This document shows, one piece after another, positions 11,390-23,170 of a stretch of 64,000 nucleotides of DNA. A model generated the notes under the pieces. The model had not been told where the DNA came from, searched no databases, and worked only from the letters and a program-made list of their open reading frames with translations. The first letter of the stretch is position 1; the number at the start of each line of letters is the position of its first letter. The DNA is from Chytridium lagenaria (taxonomy: Eukaryota > Chytridiomycota > Chytridiomycetes > Chytridiales > Chytridiaceae): contig JAHLKC010000088.1 of assembly GCA_025449115.1 (NCBI GenBank), positions 62,001 through 126,000 of the forward strand, read 5' to 3'. The position numbers and the translations under genes are program-made.

Positions 11390-13706
11390 TCATGGCGTTC
11401 CAAAATCAGGCAAACTCTGCTGTAAAGGACTCGACGTAAAATCATCTTGCGAAAGAACCCTCCCAACCTGCACCGGCAAAATCGACATCCTCCCCGTTCC
11501 TTTCTTCGCAAGCGCCTTTCTAGACACAATCTCCTCCTCCTCCCTCCCCCCACATCCGGCATCGAGAAAAACACACTCGCCGACGACAATGACCCACCCC
11601 TACTCAAAGTCTCTTCCACTTCAGCCTCTCGATGCTCCTCAACGGACTCATAGATCGCTTCTGGTAGCTCCAGTATCGATCCATTTTGTCTATCAATCCA
11701 CCACAACGCCAGACAACAACCCAAGCCCATCACCGCAACTCCCACAAAAAACATCTCCACCGGCACAAAACTCCCTCCACCAACCCTAATCTGCGCCGTA
11801 ACGAGCGGTATAACCGTCAACGCCGTATTCAACGCCGCGGTCGACAAACCATATGCACTTCCAAGAAGTCGTGGCATGGGACTGTTTTCTGGCATTGCGT
11901 CCCAAAGAACCTGCTCGCGGTGTTGTATGATGGTCGCGATGGATGGCCAGATAGCAACTCCGTAGATGGAATAAGAAAGCCCGAGAAAAACGAGTGGATA
12001 ACAGGGTTAAAGTAGGTTAAACCGAGTGTCAGATGGACGGCTGCGATGACGATGGCACAGAGGATAAGGAGGGTTGCGCGGTGGCCGTAGCGGTCTACGA
12101 ATGCGCCGCAGATGGGGACGAGGATGGCGGACATGGAATCAGGAATGCTGGAATAGGCATGAATATGAAATGAATAAACAATTATTTACCTCATCACCAG
12201 ACCGGCGTCTCGGTGTCTCCTGGGTACCACTTGCTCATTAAAAAGTCGGATGCGATGGTGTTGAATGGGATGACTGTTCCGTATAGATTCACGCAGATCA
12301 AGCATACAAGCCAAAATGATAGTGGGAATTTTTAACTTCGGCAACGAATGACGTAACGCTTTCTATCAATCTTGTGAAAGCATTCCCTTCTTTCTTGCGT
12401 TCACTCCCCAACAGCGCTGAATTCTCATCAACAGTTGTTTCAACAGCGCGCGGTGTATGAATGGGAGATAATGACGACGAGGAAAGGGAAGGAGGATGTT
12501 GATCCAGCGATCGATCAAATGATATATAGTGAGCTGCGCGAGGAGGTTGATCAATAGTTGTTTCACTTCGTGATAAAGGGGAGGATTCGGATAAATTCGG
12601 TGCGGTTGGGATTTGAGGTGGTTGACTGTGGGTGCGTTGATGCGGCTGACCGTCAGTTGGAGGAGAACGCGTTGCAATGATGGAAGCGAGGATGACTGCG
12701 CAGAAAAAGGAGAGGTAACATGTGAGAGTGCCAACCCAGACGGCTATAGCGGTTCCCCAGAGTTTGTCTATACGTGGAGAGCAAATAGCGTTGACCACGG
12801 ATCCAAACCGGGAGATACACAGATCTATAACTGTGAGAAAAATCTACATGTGGATCTACTTACTTAACCCTAAAGCAAACGCCAGCTCTTTCTTCTTAAA
12901 CCAACTTGTGGTGATGCTAGATTGAACCACAGATATGCTTTCCCCTCCAATTCCAAACAAAACTCTTCCCACAAGCATCGTTCCAAAACTCTTGTAGCTG
13001 ACTCCGATTGAGAAGAGAGTTTGGCCAACACAAACGCATATAGAAAACCCCAGCAGCACAAATCGGGTATCAAGCCTGTCGACAAGTTGACCGCCGATGA
13101 ATGGGAGAAACATGTTGGGAAAAGAGTAGACGGCATAGAGGAGGTTCAGCTCGTACTGGTTTGGAAACAGATATCAGCTACCGTGTGAAGGAGGCAAAGC
13201 AAAGACGCACCTGCCACAAATCGTAATCATGGCCAAGATATTCTTGAAGAGGTTTATTCAACGCAGCTGGATTATCGTACGCTATAAATCCATGCACTCG
13301 TTAGTCATCTAATCCCCCATCAACACCAAAAAAAAAAAAAAAAAAAAAAAAGAACCAACGGCCTTACCATAAAAAAGTTACCAAATAACAAACAACACGA
13401 CAACATCAATATCCCCCATCGTACCGAAGACGAAGTCTGTCTTGTCACAACCTCTGCCGGCAAAGAATGATTCTGGACAACAATCGGTGCACCCCCGAAA
13501 CTGCTTCCACGACGAAGGAGACTTCTAGGTCGATGTTTTCTGCGTCGGAGTGTAGAGAGGCTTGCGACAGATGAGGAACCGAGATCGTCGAGTCCGTCAA
13601 TGGACGATTGTCTTGATATGGAAGAAGAGACGGAACCTGACCATCCGCTGGCGTCAAGGTCGGACTCTGCCGCCTTGATGCGGGTGAGTGCTGGATTCTC
13701 AACCAT
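11390..13706 (-). CDS. Major facilitator superfamily transporter, MFSD1-like
   Basis: This polytopic membrane protein of the major facilitator superfamily resembles MFSD1, a lysosomal dipeptide uniporter in animals. A Ser-rich N-terminus at 13706-13440 is followed by hydrophobic segments. The helices include NLLYAVYSFPNMFLPFIGG and VGRVLFGIGGESISVVQSSI, then SWFKKKELAFALGL, the MFSD1-type loop. A Pro/Ser-rich central loop (about 12660-12390) separates the two halves. The second half carries PICGAFVDRYGHR and FLGLSYSIYGVAIWPSI. Single-base frame changes interrupt conserved helices near 12330 (A run), 12203 and 11998. The C-terminus probably also shifts frame, ending at 11390 rather than in the longer Arg-rich frame. 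A 24-bp A run (13328-13351) lies in the first intron. Vacuolar location and substrate are inferred. Confidence 0.8.
13328..13351. repeat. 24-bp A homopolymer in an MFS-gene intron
   Basis: A run of 24 A lies just upstream of exon 1 of the MFS gene in plus-strand order. On the coding strand it is a T run close to the donor of the first intron. Its length is likely to be unreliable in sequencing. Confidence 0.9.
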
Positions 13707-14292
13707 CAGTTTTGAGCATTTGTTATTTAATTACAAAAATCATACAATTTAAAAACACACCATCTCCAACAAAAGCAGCGCCGGGCCACCTCCACACTGC
13801 CCAACAATAAGGAATCAGTTTACGTTCTGCAACGTATCTGTCTGCTTTCCCCCAAGAAGCGCCCCTCGGCAGTTAAGGAGTTATCATCGTTTTATCGGTT
13901 ATTGCCAAAGTGTGTACATGAGAGTACTGGATCCATTGCAAGTGTTTAATGCGGACCCTATATTAAATCCGAGTGAATGGGCCATCGTTGCTGAATTTAT
14001 TCAGATCAATTTGACGGAATCTGCCTGAATAAAGACGGGAAAAACTGGTGGAATTTGATTTTAGTTTTTAAAGTAACTGTGCTTAGAAAGAAAAGAAAAA
14101 AAATGTGTAATAAATGAGGTGAGCGGTGAACGGTGATGGTACGGATATTTTCAAACAGCATTTAAATATACGTAACCAAGCGAGGCATCCTCAACGGCGA
14201 CGCATGTGCAAGATGCTGAAAGTTGAGGTTGTTGGTGGGATCACAAAAAGTCCTAAAATTTGCTTTTCTTCAAAACCCATCCCCAATCCATC
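13707..14292. other. Divergent intergenic region, MFS gene and SRP68
   Basis: This 586-bp gap separates two divergently oriented genes and must contain both promoters. No unambiguous TATA box, operator-like repeat or RNA gene was recognised. Confidence 0.4.
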
Positions 14293-16625
14293 ATGGACGT
14301 CGACGGTCCCTCAACCCCGATAGCGATCAACGGTAAACCACCAACCCCCACCCCCTTTCATGTCTCATCTAGCCATATACAACCCTCTTCTACGTTATTT
14401 TACATCCATTTCTAACTACCCTTACAGTCCTCGCATTGACGAATGAAGCCAGGAACGAACATGGATTGAGACATCAGGATTATCACCGGTACAGACAGTA
14501 CTGTGCAAAGAAGGTGCATCGGGTGAGGAAGATTGTGGGGATGCAGCAGCAGGTGAAGGGGAAAAAGTTTGAAAAGAAGGTGGTGAAGGCTGAGGTTGTG
14601 TCAAATGCAAGGTGAGATGAGAGCTATTGTCTTTTTTCACAGAAAGTTGAAATGGGGAGTTGGAATGGATTTGGAGTGTAAAATATCTGGAGCGCATCTT
14701 GAGCGCTGGCGATGATGTCATGTGGTAACGATTGGATTTTTAACATAAAAAAAAAAGGTTTCTTGAAATCCTCCTTTTTGACGCCGAACGCTCCTGGAGC
14801 TACGCTATGGAACTTAAACGCGACTCCGCCTCCGAACCCCGCAAACGCCATCACCTCCTCCGTCGCCTCCGTCCGCTGCCGAACACGCCTCCGACCTCGA
14901 AACCCTCTGCACAAGCCTCCCCGCCGATGCCCGCACAACCCTCGACGCCCGCGCCTACGCCTCCGTGATGTCTGGGTACGTGCATTTAGAAAAGCACGAA
15001 TGGGGTTAGCGATGGATCGTTTTGCCGACGCCCGCACCATCTACGATAAAATGTCGTCAGCTGGGACGGCGGCAGAGGAAGCGTTTATGTCAGAGCGCTA
15101 TGGATGCGATTGACCCGAATATACGGTTTTGCGCTTATAATTTGAGGATGAAGGGGGAGACGGATGTTGCGGCATTGTTGGAGGTGAGAGGTGGTGGGGA
15201 CTTGCTGGCGGCGCAGGTGGATGAGGTTTTAGCGAAAAGTCGACAGGAGAGGGCAAAGGAGGTTCATGAGATTGCATGGAGGGGGAAGAGTGTACCGACG
15301 CGGAATGCAAAGTTGATGGAGGCTGTCGTTGGAGCGCAGGAGGTAGTTGCGGAGTTGGAGAGGGTTATTGCGAGGGGGATTTTGCGGCGGAGGATGGGAG
15401 TATGAATGGGAAGGCACTTGCGAGGAGGTTGGATGCATTGGAAAAGGTGATTGGGGCGTATTGGGATGCGACAAAGGTAGCTGAGAGTGATATTAAGGAA
15501 GATGCGGTACGTGTTTTTGTTTAAACTATCGCCAGCTTTCGATCTGTTTATAACATGCACTATCCGCATCGATGTTCATTTTTTATAGATCACTACCGCC
15601 AAGATCAAGTCCTCCAAATCTGAGGAGAACACGGCAAACCTCCAGTTTGCCTTCTCCTACATCTCTTACCTCCGTCTCCGCCACACCATTGATCGTATTA
15701 TACTCATTATGGACGCGACAGCCCTTAAGCTTAACAACTCATTTGCAAACTCTTCTATATCTATTGGGGGTGACAGGAAACCGCCGAACCGTGATGACCT
15801 TGTCCGTCAATGTGACGCTATTTTGCAGACCCTTGCTGAAATGTCTGAATTACATTCTGTGCAAAACGACGCTGTGTTGCAGACCATTATTTCTGCAAAG
15901 ACGTTTATTTTTAAGGCGAGGAGGTAAGAAAGAGTCGACACCATGTACACCTTTTCTCACTCTTTTCTGTAGAGCGTCTCAAATTGGTGATCTTCTTCTC
16001 TCAACCTCCAAATACCCTGAATCATCCGCTCTTTTCAACCGTGCGCGTGAACATACCGTTCATGCGAGGTCTGAGGTGCAGCGTCTTTCTGGACGTGGGA
16101 GGGCGGCGCTTTCAACGGAAGATGTTGCTGAGATGGCGTGGATTGATACGCATTTGAAGATGGAGGAACGGAGAGCTATTGGTGGGGGGTTGAGGTGTCG
16201 TGCCGCGGCGGCTGTTGCGGCATCAAAGGTGGATGTGGTGGAGGGTGTGAGGGAGATGAAGTTGGAAGAAGGGGAAAAGAAGGTGATTATACTCTTAACC
16301 ATATTTTTATTGACTGTTTGTTTATCTAGGTTGTTGCTGTCCCCCCGCTTTCTTCACGTCTTGACACGTTTGTTGGGGAAGTGGATATCGCGCACCCGAA
16401 CCTTGTAAACTGCCTCCGAAATTGCAGGCAGTGCCATGCAAACCTGTTTTCTTTGATATCGCGTATAATGGTGTGGAGTACCCGATTGAGAATATTGAGA
16501 GGAGGATTGCTGGGAAGGAGAGGGTGTCTGTTGGAACCAGGGTGGCTGAGAGTAATGCAAGCCAGAGTATTGCGGCGCCTGGAGGAATTAGTGGGTTTTT
16601 GTCTGGGATTTGGGGGAGGAAGTAA
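14293..16625 (+). CDS. SRP68: Signal recognition particle subunit SRP68
   Basis: SRP68 binds SRP RNA together with SRP72 and supports targeting of secretory proteins to the endoplasmic reticulum. The start ATG at 14293 leads through an intron at 14333-14427 into the family signature NEARNEHGLRHQDYHRYRQY followed by CAKKVHRVRKI. Later segments follow the SRP68 pattern: ILLFDAERSWSYAMELKR, YVHLEKHEWGLAMDRF, DPNIRFCAYNL and ALFNRAREHTVHARSEVQ. The C-terminus reads PCKPVFFDIAYNGVEY and then GISGFLSGIWGRK, the SRP72-binding end. Introns also lie at 14612-14757 and about 15507-15590, 15925-15975 and 16282-16330. At least five single-base frame changes are needed: near 14875, 15003 (G run), 15086 (T run), 15376 (G run) and 16409 (A run). 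Confidence 0.9.
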
Positions 16626-17003
16626 GCATCGCTTTTTTTTGCCCTCATGTATTTTACAGGTTTTCTTTTGTGTTGCGTTGGTTGAGGGTTAGGAAGATGA
16701 GGGTTTATTGATTTACCCTGTGTTTTTTGTAGTTTTCTTTCTGTTACTTTTTTGATGATGGACTGTGTTTTTCAATACAGCATATTGACACTTTTTAAAA
16801 CTTTTTTGATGATTGAGGAATATTGGTAGACAGGAGGTGTCAAGTGAGGTGAGTTGCATGGTGATTGCGTGATGCGATACGTGATGTTCCGTCACGTCCA
16901 TTCGTCCGTTTTAGTGTTTTTGTTTCAATTTCCAATAATGGTAGAATCTATATATCTTTCTACCCCATCCTCCACATCCACCCAAATGGTATCTACCCTT
17001 GTA
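16626..17003. other. SRP68 3' flank
   Basis: T-rich downstream sequence with no supported gene. It holds the SRP68 3' end and, on the other strand, the flank of the doubtful reading frame at 17004-17495. Confidence 0.4.
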
Positions 17004-17495
17004 TCAGGAGTGCTGATAAGCATTTCTACCCCTTAATGAAATATAATTTTCTGAGAGGCACGCTCCATGATCGACGAGGTAGAAACAAATCCAGGTAGAA
17101 ATAGCAGCGCCCACCACCCCAACAACAACGGAAAACCAAATTCCCAAAATAAAAAACTTGATCTCAAAAAGTAGACCCACCGTCTGCTTTGTCCCAACGT
17201 CCTCTTTTATCCCCTTTTGACCGCGCGGCACTCCACCTCCACCACCGTCTTCTGTCGTCGTTTCCTTTCTATTACTGCCTGTCACAGAGAAACAACCCGT
17301 ACGTACCTTGACCGGCGCAACTTGAGCTGCTGCTTTCAAATACTCATATCCATTCAATAGCGTATCCCCCTGAACTACAACAACAACCAAACAACCACCA
17401 ACCTGCGGATACCACGAACGTGCTCTTAACACCTCCGCATCGCTTTTATCGTATAAACTTGTAAGTATCCATTCCATTCGCGGTGTCCTGCACAC
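17004..17495 (-). CDS. Hypothetical single-pass membrane protein (doubtful)
   Basis: An open frame of 163 codons runs on the minus strand between SRP68 and fungalysin. It contains a strongly hydrophobic segment, FFILGIWFSVVVGVVGAAIS, in its C-terminal part, preceded by a Gly/Thr-rich stretch. I do not recognise a family. A GTACGT donor-like site within it suggests the true gene may be spliced differently, or that this is only part of a gene. It is divergent from fungalysin, whose ATG is 136 bp away. Confidence 0.3.
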   Translation of the reverse strand: MCRTPRMEWILTSLYDKSDAEVLRARSWYPQVGGCLVVVVVQGDTLLNGYEYLKAAAQVAPVKVRTGCFSVTGSNRKETTTEDGGGGGVPRGQKGIKEDVGTKQTVGLLFEIKFFILGIWFSVVVGVVGAAISTWICFYLVDHGACLSENYISLRGRNAYQHS

Positions 17496-17630
17496 TCCGT
17501 CTCTCTCCGCTGCATGTCGGATGTCAATTCATCTTCCGTTCCATCTTCGGTGGGGGCACAGACAATGATACCATCAACAAACTCTTCACACCCCACAAAC
17601 AACTAACCCTCCATCCCATAGGTTTACCCA

Positions 17631-20503
17631 ATGCTCGTTCTCCGTTCCATCCTAGCGCTCGCCGCAGCAGCCACGGTCGTCTCGGCCCACTCAGGCAGAC
17701 CCAACACAGCGGTTGCTTTCGGACCTGACTTGAGTCATGTACAGATTCGTGAAGTCAGACATGATGTCGTTGCACCTGTCCCTAGGGTTGAGTTTGTCTC
17801 CCGCGCTGCTTCTGTGAGGAAGACAGGGAGTTTGAGGGGGGACAAGGTGCAAGTTGTGTTGGAGTATGCAAAGGCAAAGGTATGGTGTTTTCGTTTTTCT
17901 TCACTTGGTGTTTGGGTGTGTTTGGATGTTGCTTTGTTGATGTAGTGTAGTATTTGCATGGGCGTGAGGAAGGGGTGGTTGGGGTGGTGTGTGGAGAATC
18001 GACAGGAAATGGAGGAGGCACTCTCTTGTTTGACTTTTCTGTGGCTTTGCGATGTATCTAACGTTATCTTACACCAGCTCGAGAGCGCCCTCGCTGCTAG
18101 CAACATCAAGTCTGACAGCAAGCACTCTGTCATCGTGACCGATTCGTACACTTCAGACCACTCGGGTATCACCCACGTCTACCTCATCCAAACTATCGAT
18201 GACATTGAAGTCGTCAACGGTGTCGCCAATGCCAACATTGACAAGCACGGCAACATTCTCTCCTTCTCATCCACCTTCTACAACGGTTCCGCTCCCAAGT
18301 CATCTGACGAAACGGCTGTCTTCCAGGACCAGCAACTCGGCCACCGTCTCGGTCGTCGCCACTATGGCCGCAAGCACCGTGAGGAGAAGAAGAAGGAGGA
18401 GGACAGTGATAGCAGTGACAGCAGCGACAGCAGCGATGATGAGGGTCGCGAAGGCCGTCACCATAAAAAGCACGACAAGAAGATGCACAAGAAGGAAAAG
18501 AAGTATCATAAGAAGAAGGATGCTCTCAAGCACCGAGTTTGAGGCTTCCGCTCCTACTTCTCTATACACCGGATCCAAGTTGTCCGGACCTCATACTTGG
18601 GGCGACATTATTTCCCCCGAAGACGCTCTCCTCTCCTTTTCCAAGGATTACTCACTTGGCATTGGCAAGCACCACCTGGTCGAGACTGAAGCTTTCACCT
18701 CTCTCAAGCCCTCCCGCACCGATCCCGATTTTACCATTCGTTTGACCAACCCCTCCTCGGCAGCTTACTCCTCCAAGGACTCGCAGCTCCCTCCCACCGT
18801 CCCCGCCAAGTACAAGTACATTCAGACCTCTGATGGTGAGCTTGTCCCCGTGTGGGATCTCCAAGTCGACCTTCAGGACAACTTTTTTAATGTTCATGTT
18901 CGCTGCGTCCAAGGGACATACTGTGCAGCTTGTGGACTGGGTGTCGGATGCTTCTTATAATATCTTCCCCATCGGAACGAATGACCCTGTTGATGGCGAT
19001 AGAGTGCTTGTGGAGGACCCGGCTCACCCTGTTGGAAGTCCCCATGGATGGCATGCAAAGTTGGAGGGGAAGAAATTGGCGAATTACACTGTGACCGTTG
19101 GAAACAATGTTTACGCCCATGAGAACCTCAGTGAGTTTCTGTTTGTTTTTTTTTTTTTTTTTTTTTTTTTTTGTTTTGTTCATTAACCTAACTGCCTTTG
19201 CCAGACGGCAAGAACGACTGGAAGAACAAAGTCCGCCCTGATGGTACTGATGCCCTTGTTTTCGATTTCCCCGCGGACTTGGCAACTCAACAGCCCAGCG
19301 AGTACCTTGATGCCGCTGTCACCAACTTGTTTTACTGGAACAACGCCATTCATGACTTGTTTTACCTCTATGGGTTCACCGAGAAGGCAGGCAACTTCCA
19401 GGAGGATAACCTTGGGCGAGGTGGGGATGGAGAGGATGGGGTTATTGCGAATGCGCAGGATGGGAGTGGGTATAATAATGCCAACTTTGCGACTCCCCCT
19501 GATGGTGGACATGGGTGAGTTTTGAGGTTGATTTGGCCCTTGTTTTGTATTGGGAATGGTCTTCTGATTTTAATTTGTACCCTTTGATAGACGTATGAGA
19601 ATGTATGTTTGGGACCAGACGGACCCCATGAGAGATGGTGATTTTGAGGGTGGTATCATCATGCACGAATATGCTCACGTGAGTATCTCTGAGCCTTTTT
19701 TATTTTGCTTGCGGATCTGTTTATATGATTGTGTTTTCTGACACGTAATTTATGTTAGGGTATATCAATTCGTTTGACCGGTGGACCCAAGAACTCTGGA
19801 TGTCTCGGTTGGGGTGAGGCTGGTGGTATGGGTGAAGGATGGGGAGACTATTTTGCCACTATTCTCCGCACTACCTCCAACTCTACTCGGAAAGATGTTA
19901 TGGAATGGGAGAATATTCCAGCGGTGGTTCTGGTATTCGCAAGTTTAAGGTACGCAATTGCTTTAAACCTTTTCTGTTTAATGTGTGACTAACGTTTTTT
20001 GTCTGTAGTACTCTACCTCAAAGGAAATCAACCCTTCCACTTACTCTTACGTTGCTAAACCCGCTTACTGGGGTGTTCACGCCAAGGGTGAAGTCTGGGC
20101 TGAAATTCTCTACGAATTCTTCTGGGATCTCGTTGACATTCACGGCTACAACCCCAACTGGTACGACACCCCACTAAACGACGAAGTATCTGTCCAATCC
20201 TCCACCTACCGTGATTTCCGCACCGGCAAAGTCCTCCCCAACCCCTTCAAGGCCTCCTCCACCAAAAAGTTCAAGAGAGGTGGCAATGTTCTCGCGCTGC
20301 AGCTTGTGGTGGATGGATTGAAGATTCAGCCTTGTTACCCGAGTTTTGTGGACGCGAGGGATGCGATTATTACTGCGGATCATGGGTTGACTGGCGGGGA
20401 GAATGCTTGTGTCATTTGGAAGGCCTTTGCGAGGAGAGGGCTTGGAGAGAAGGCAAAGAGCGGTGGGAGAGAGGATTTCACTGTGCCAAAGAAGTGCGAG
20501 TGA
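17631..20503 (+). CDS. Fungalysin-type extracellular metalloprotease (peptidase family M36)
   Basis: This is a secreted zinc metalloprotease. The N-terminus has a signal peptide ([19 protein letters not shown]) followed by the inhibitory propeptide region. The catalytic HEYAHG is split by an intron at about 19680-19758 and reads [14 protein letters not shown], with two zinc His residues and the catalytic Glu. The third ligand is the Glu of [13 protein letters not shown] downstream. Other M36 hallmarks are [39 protein letters not shown] and [20 protein letters not shown] near the end. An unusual Asp/Ser-rich then Lys/His-rich block lies in the propeptide (about 18390-18530). Frame changes occur near 18525, 18895 and 19895. 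The intron after 19131 contains a 27-bp T run. Secretion and a role in protein degradation are family inferences. Confidence 0.93.
19146..19172. repeat. 27-bp T homopolymer in a fungalysin intron
   Basis: A run of 27 T forms most of the polypyrimidine stretch of a ~70-bp intron whose GTGAGT donor is near 19132 and whose CAG acceptor is near 19204. Confidence 0.9.
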
Positions 20504-20878
20504 TGGATGAATTTGTTTTCCTATGTTTTTGCTCTCTTTTTTTGTTTGTTTTTTCTTAAGACCTCGTTTTTTAACGTTACTTTACGGTGTTTTGAAATAA
20601 ATGGATTTGAATAACGCGGGTTTTTTGTAATATTTTTATGGAGAGGACGTGAAGACCTTGGCGCATGTGTTTTACAGTCCGAAAGAACAACTTTGAGAAA
20701 AATTGCTTGACAAAAGGGTCTTTCCAAGGCTTCCAGTTCTCCTTGTCTACCTTCTCCGACTGAATCACCCCCGTCTCGCACGATCCCTCTCACCGCATTA
20801 AACAGCGATCGTGCTTACCCATCTCACCCAACACTCACAACACCCCCCTCTCTTTCTACTCTTTACTCACATCAAACC
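20504..20878. other. Intergenic between fungalysin and the mannosyltransferase
   Basis: This 375-bp gap holds the fungalysin 3' end, with an AATAAA-like signal near 20597, and the promoter of the next gene. A CT-rich leader immediately precedes the ATG at 20879. Confidence 0.45.
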
Positions 20879-22650
20879 ATGATCCCTCCAGCAAAACGTC
20901 GACGTCGTCTCACTTTCGTCCTCGTCCTCCTCCTCCTCACCATCACCTCCATGTATTACTACCGCACAACCCTCCAAATCCCATCCACCACCACCCCTCT
21001 CCCGCTCACCGACTCCTGTATAAACATCATCCCATCCCCCCTCAAAGACGGTGACCTTGTTTCACTAGCGGAGCACGTCAACTTTTATTTCAGTATCCTC
21101 GAAGATGGGTTGCCCGGGAGAAATGGTACGCCCCCTTTTTTTTTTGGAAATGAAGCTGATGATCATGTGTGGGTAGATTGCGTTGAAGTTGTGATGAAGG
21201 AATTTGAGAAGCGATTGTTTCATTGGATGAAGCCGAATGTGAGTTTTGCGGGGGTTAGGAAAGGATATGCGGGACGGGGGATTGTGCTTGCGGCGGGATA
21301 TTGGCAGGTGAGGCATGCGGTTGTGGCGATTAGGGATATTAGGGAAGCGTTAGGTGTGTTGTTTTTCTATAAAGGCGGTTTTTTCATTTTTTTTGTTTTA
21401 AAACTTTCTGTTATTGTTGCTTTTATTTTTGTTTTGATATTCCCATGTACGAGTCCCCTTTTTTCAGTTTGAATATTTCTTTGGAGTTTTTGTTTATTTG
21501 GAGGACTGAATGAATAGCTAAATGACATTGTTTTCGCTGTGCAGGATCCAAACTTCCCGTCGAAGTTCTCTACGCAGGTGACGGTGACCTCGCCCCCTCC
21601 TCTGCCAAAATTCTCGCGGCCCTCCCCGACGTCACCCTCACCGACCTCTCGACCTTTATGGATGTCTCTCTCCTTCTCCACTGGGCCTCCAAACCGTTTG
21701 CCTCCCTCCTCTCCCGATTCCAAGAACCCATCCTCATCGACGCCGACGCCTTTTTCCTACGCGCTCCCGAAGAAATTTACGAGTTCCCTGGATACGTTGC
21801 CAACGGCACTATGTTGTTTCGGGATCGCACGGTTGTCCCTGGAGGTGGGAAGGATGCGGAGACGAGGGGGTGGGTGGAGAATGTGTTGAGGAGAGGGGTG
21901 CCGCCGGGGGATTTTAGGGGGGCTTCGGCGTACGCTGGGACAGAGAATAGAATATTGGCGAATTTGTCGGTGCATGAGTGTGATTCCGGGGTGGTGGTCG
22001 TGGATAAAGGGAGGGTGGCGAATTTGAGGGCGTTGGTGTTGACCGCGTTAATGAACTTGAAGCAACATCGGGAGGAGGTTTGGGATCGACTTTATGGTAA
22101 TATCCCTTTTTTTGTTTCTACAAAGGTTGCTGTTTTGAGCCAAGATTTTTTCTGGATTTTTTATTAACTCTAGTGGGTGTTTAGGTGATAAAGAAACATG
22201 GTGGCTCTCTCATGGAACTGGCCAATGCCACCTACCATCACTCCCAAACCGCGGCGGAGCCATCGGGGTTCGCCTACCACCTCCCCACCAACTCACCCCC
22301 AGACGCCAGTCACCCCGCGACCCACATCTGCGGCAACATGGTCCACGTGACGCCCACCTGGGAACCCTTCTGGTTCAACGGTGGCATCATCGCCAACAAG
22401 CATTCCGAGATTGGTCGTCGCACAGTGGTCCAACATGACTCATTGGACTGTTGACGCAACGTTTCGGGATGTGAGTTGGGATTGGGAGAAGGATGATCGA
22501 CCCTTTTGTTATGGGGTGAGTGGAGGGGAGACGGAGGTGAAGGGGGAACGGTGGAAGGTGTTTGGGATGAGACGGTTGGGGGGGAAAGAGAGGGAGGTGG
22601 TGAAGTTTTTGGAAAGGGCTTGGGAGGAGTCGAAGGATATACCGTTTTGA
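20879..22650 (+). CDS. Alpha-1,3-mannosyltransferase-like type II membrane protein, GT71 (MNN1) family
   Basis: This is predicted to be a Golgi glycosyltransferase that adds mannose to protein glycans. A short basic tail (KRRRR) is followed by one N-terminal hydrophobic anchor, LTFVLVLLLLTI, as in type II Golgi enzymes. Family features include GRGIVLAAGYWQVRHAV, SKLPVEVLYAGDGDL and the metal-binding DADAFFLRAPEEIY. Later come ECDSGVVVVDK and HICGNMVHVTPTWEPFWFNG. Introns lie near 21353-21543 and 22096-22184. A frame change near 22410-22420 is needed to join the last segment (DATFRDVSWDWEKDDRPFCY) that ends at 22650. The exact linkage and acceptor are unknown. The assignment rests on the anchor, the DxD motif and the C-terminal pattern. 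Confidence 0.8.
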
Positions 22651-23170
22651 TGCGTGTGGAATGAGGTTATTGTGTTTTTTATGAGAGATGGGGGATGGCG
22701 CTTTTTCTTTCGTGCGCAAATAAAGGACACTGGTGCTCTTTAATGTTGCGTGCTGCCTATAATTCTTTTATTTCGGAATTTGATTAGAGGAGTCTGGATT
22801 TAAGACTGATGGCGGGGACATAAAGGTATGAAGCGCGTGAAAAAACACTCCTGCTGTTTTCATAAAAACGAAAGACGTATAAAAAACGAAAATACTTCAT
22901 GATGTAAATATATGGTCTCGCGTGTATTGCCCGTTTCCTTCTTTTTCATCTTTTTCCTTTCTCCTCTTCAGCGCGTAAATCCGGACACTACTACCTAACA
23001 CAAAGAACAGTTTCCGTCTCAATTATAGAAGATTCGCACACACAAAAATATCTATGTAAATCGCATGTGAAAGATAAGACCTCATCTTCAGCTGCTGCGT
23101 TGGCATACTGTTATTCTCAACAACGGACAATACTGTTCTAGCCAACCTACATCCTTTAAAGCGCCAAACG
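22651..23170. other. Intergenic between the GT71 gene and the PH-like gene
   Basis: This 520-bp AT-rich gap has a polyadenylation-like AATAAA near 22721 (in AAATAAAGG). No gene or RNA was recognised. Confidence 0.4.
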
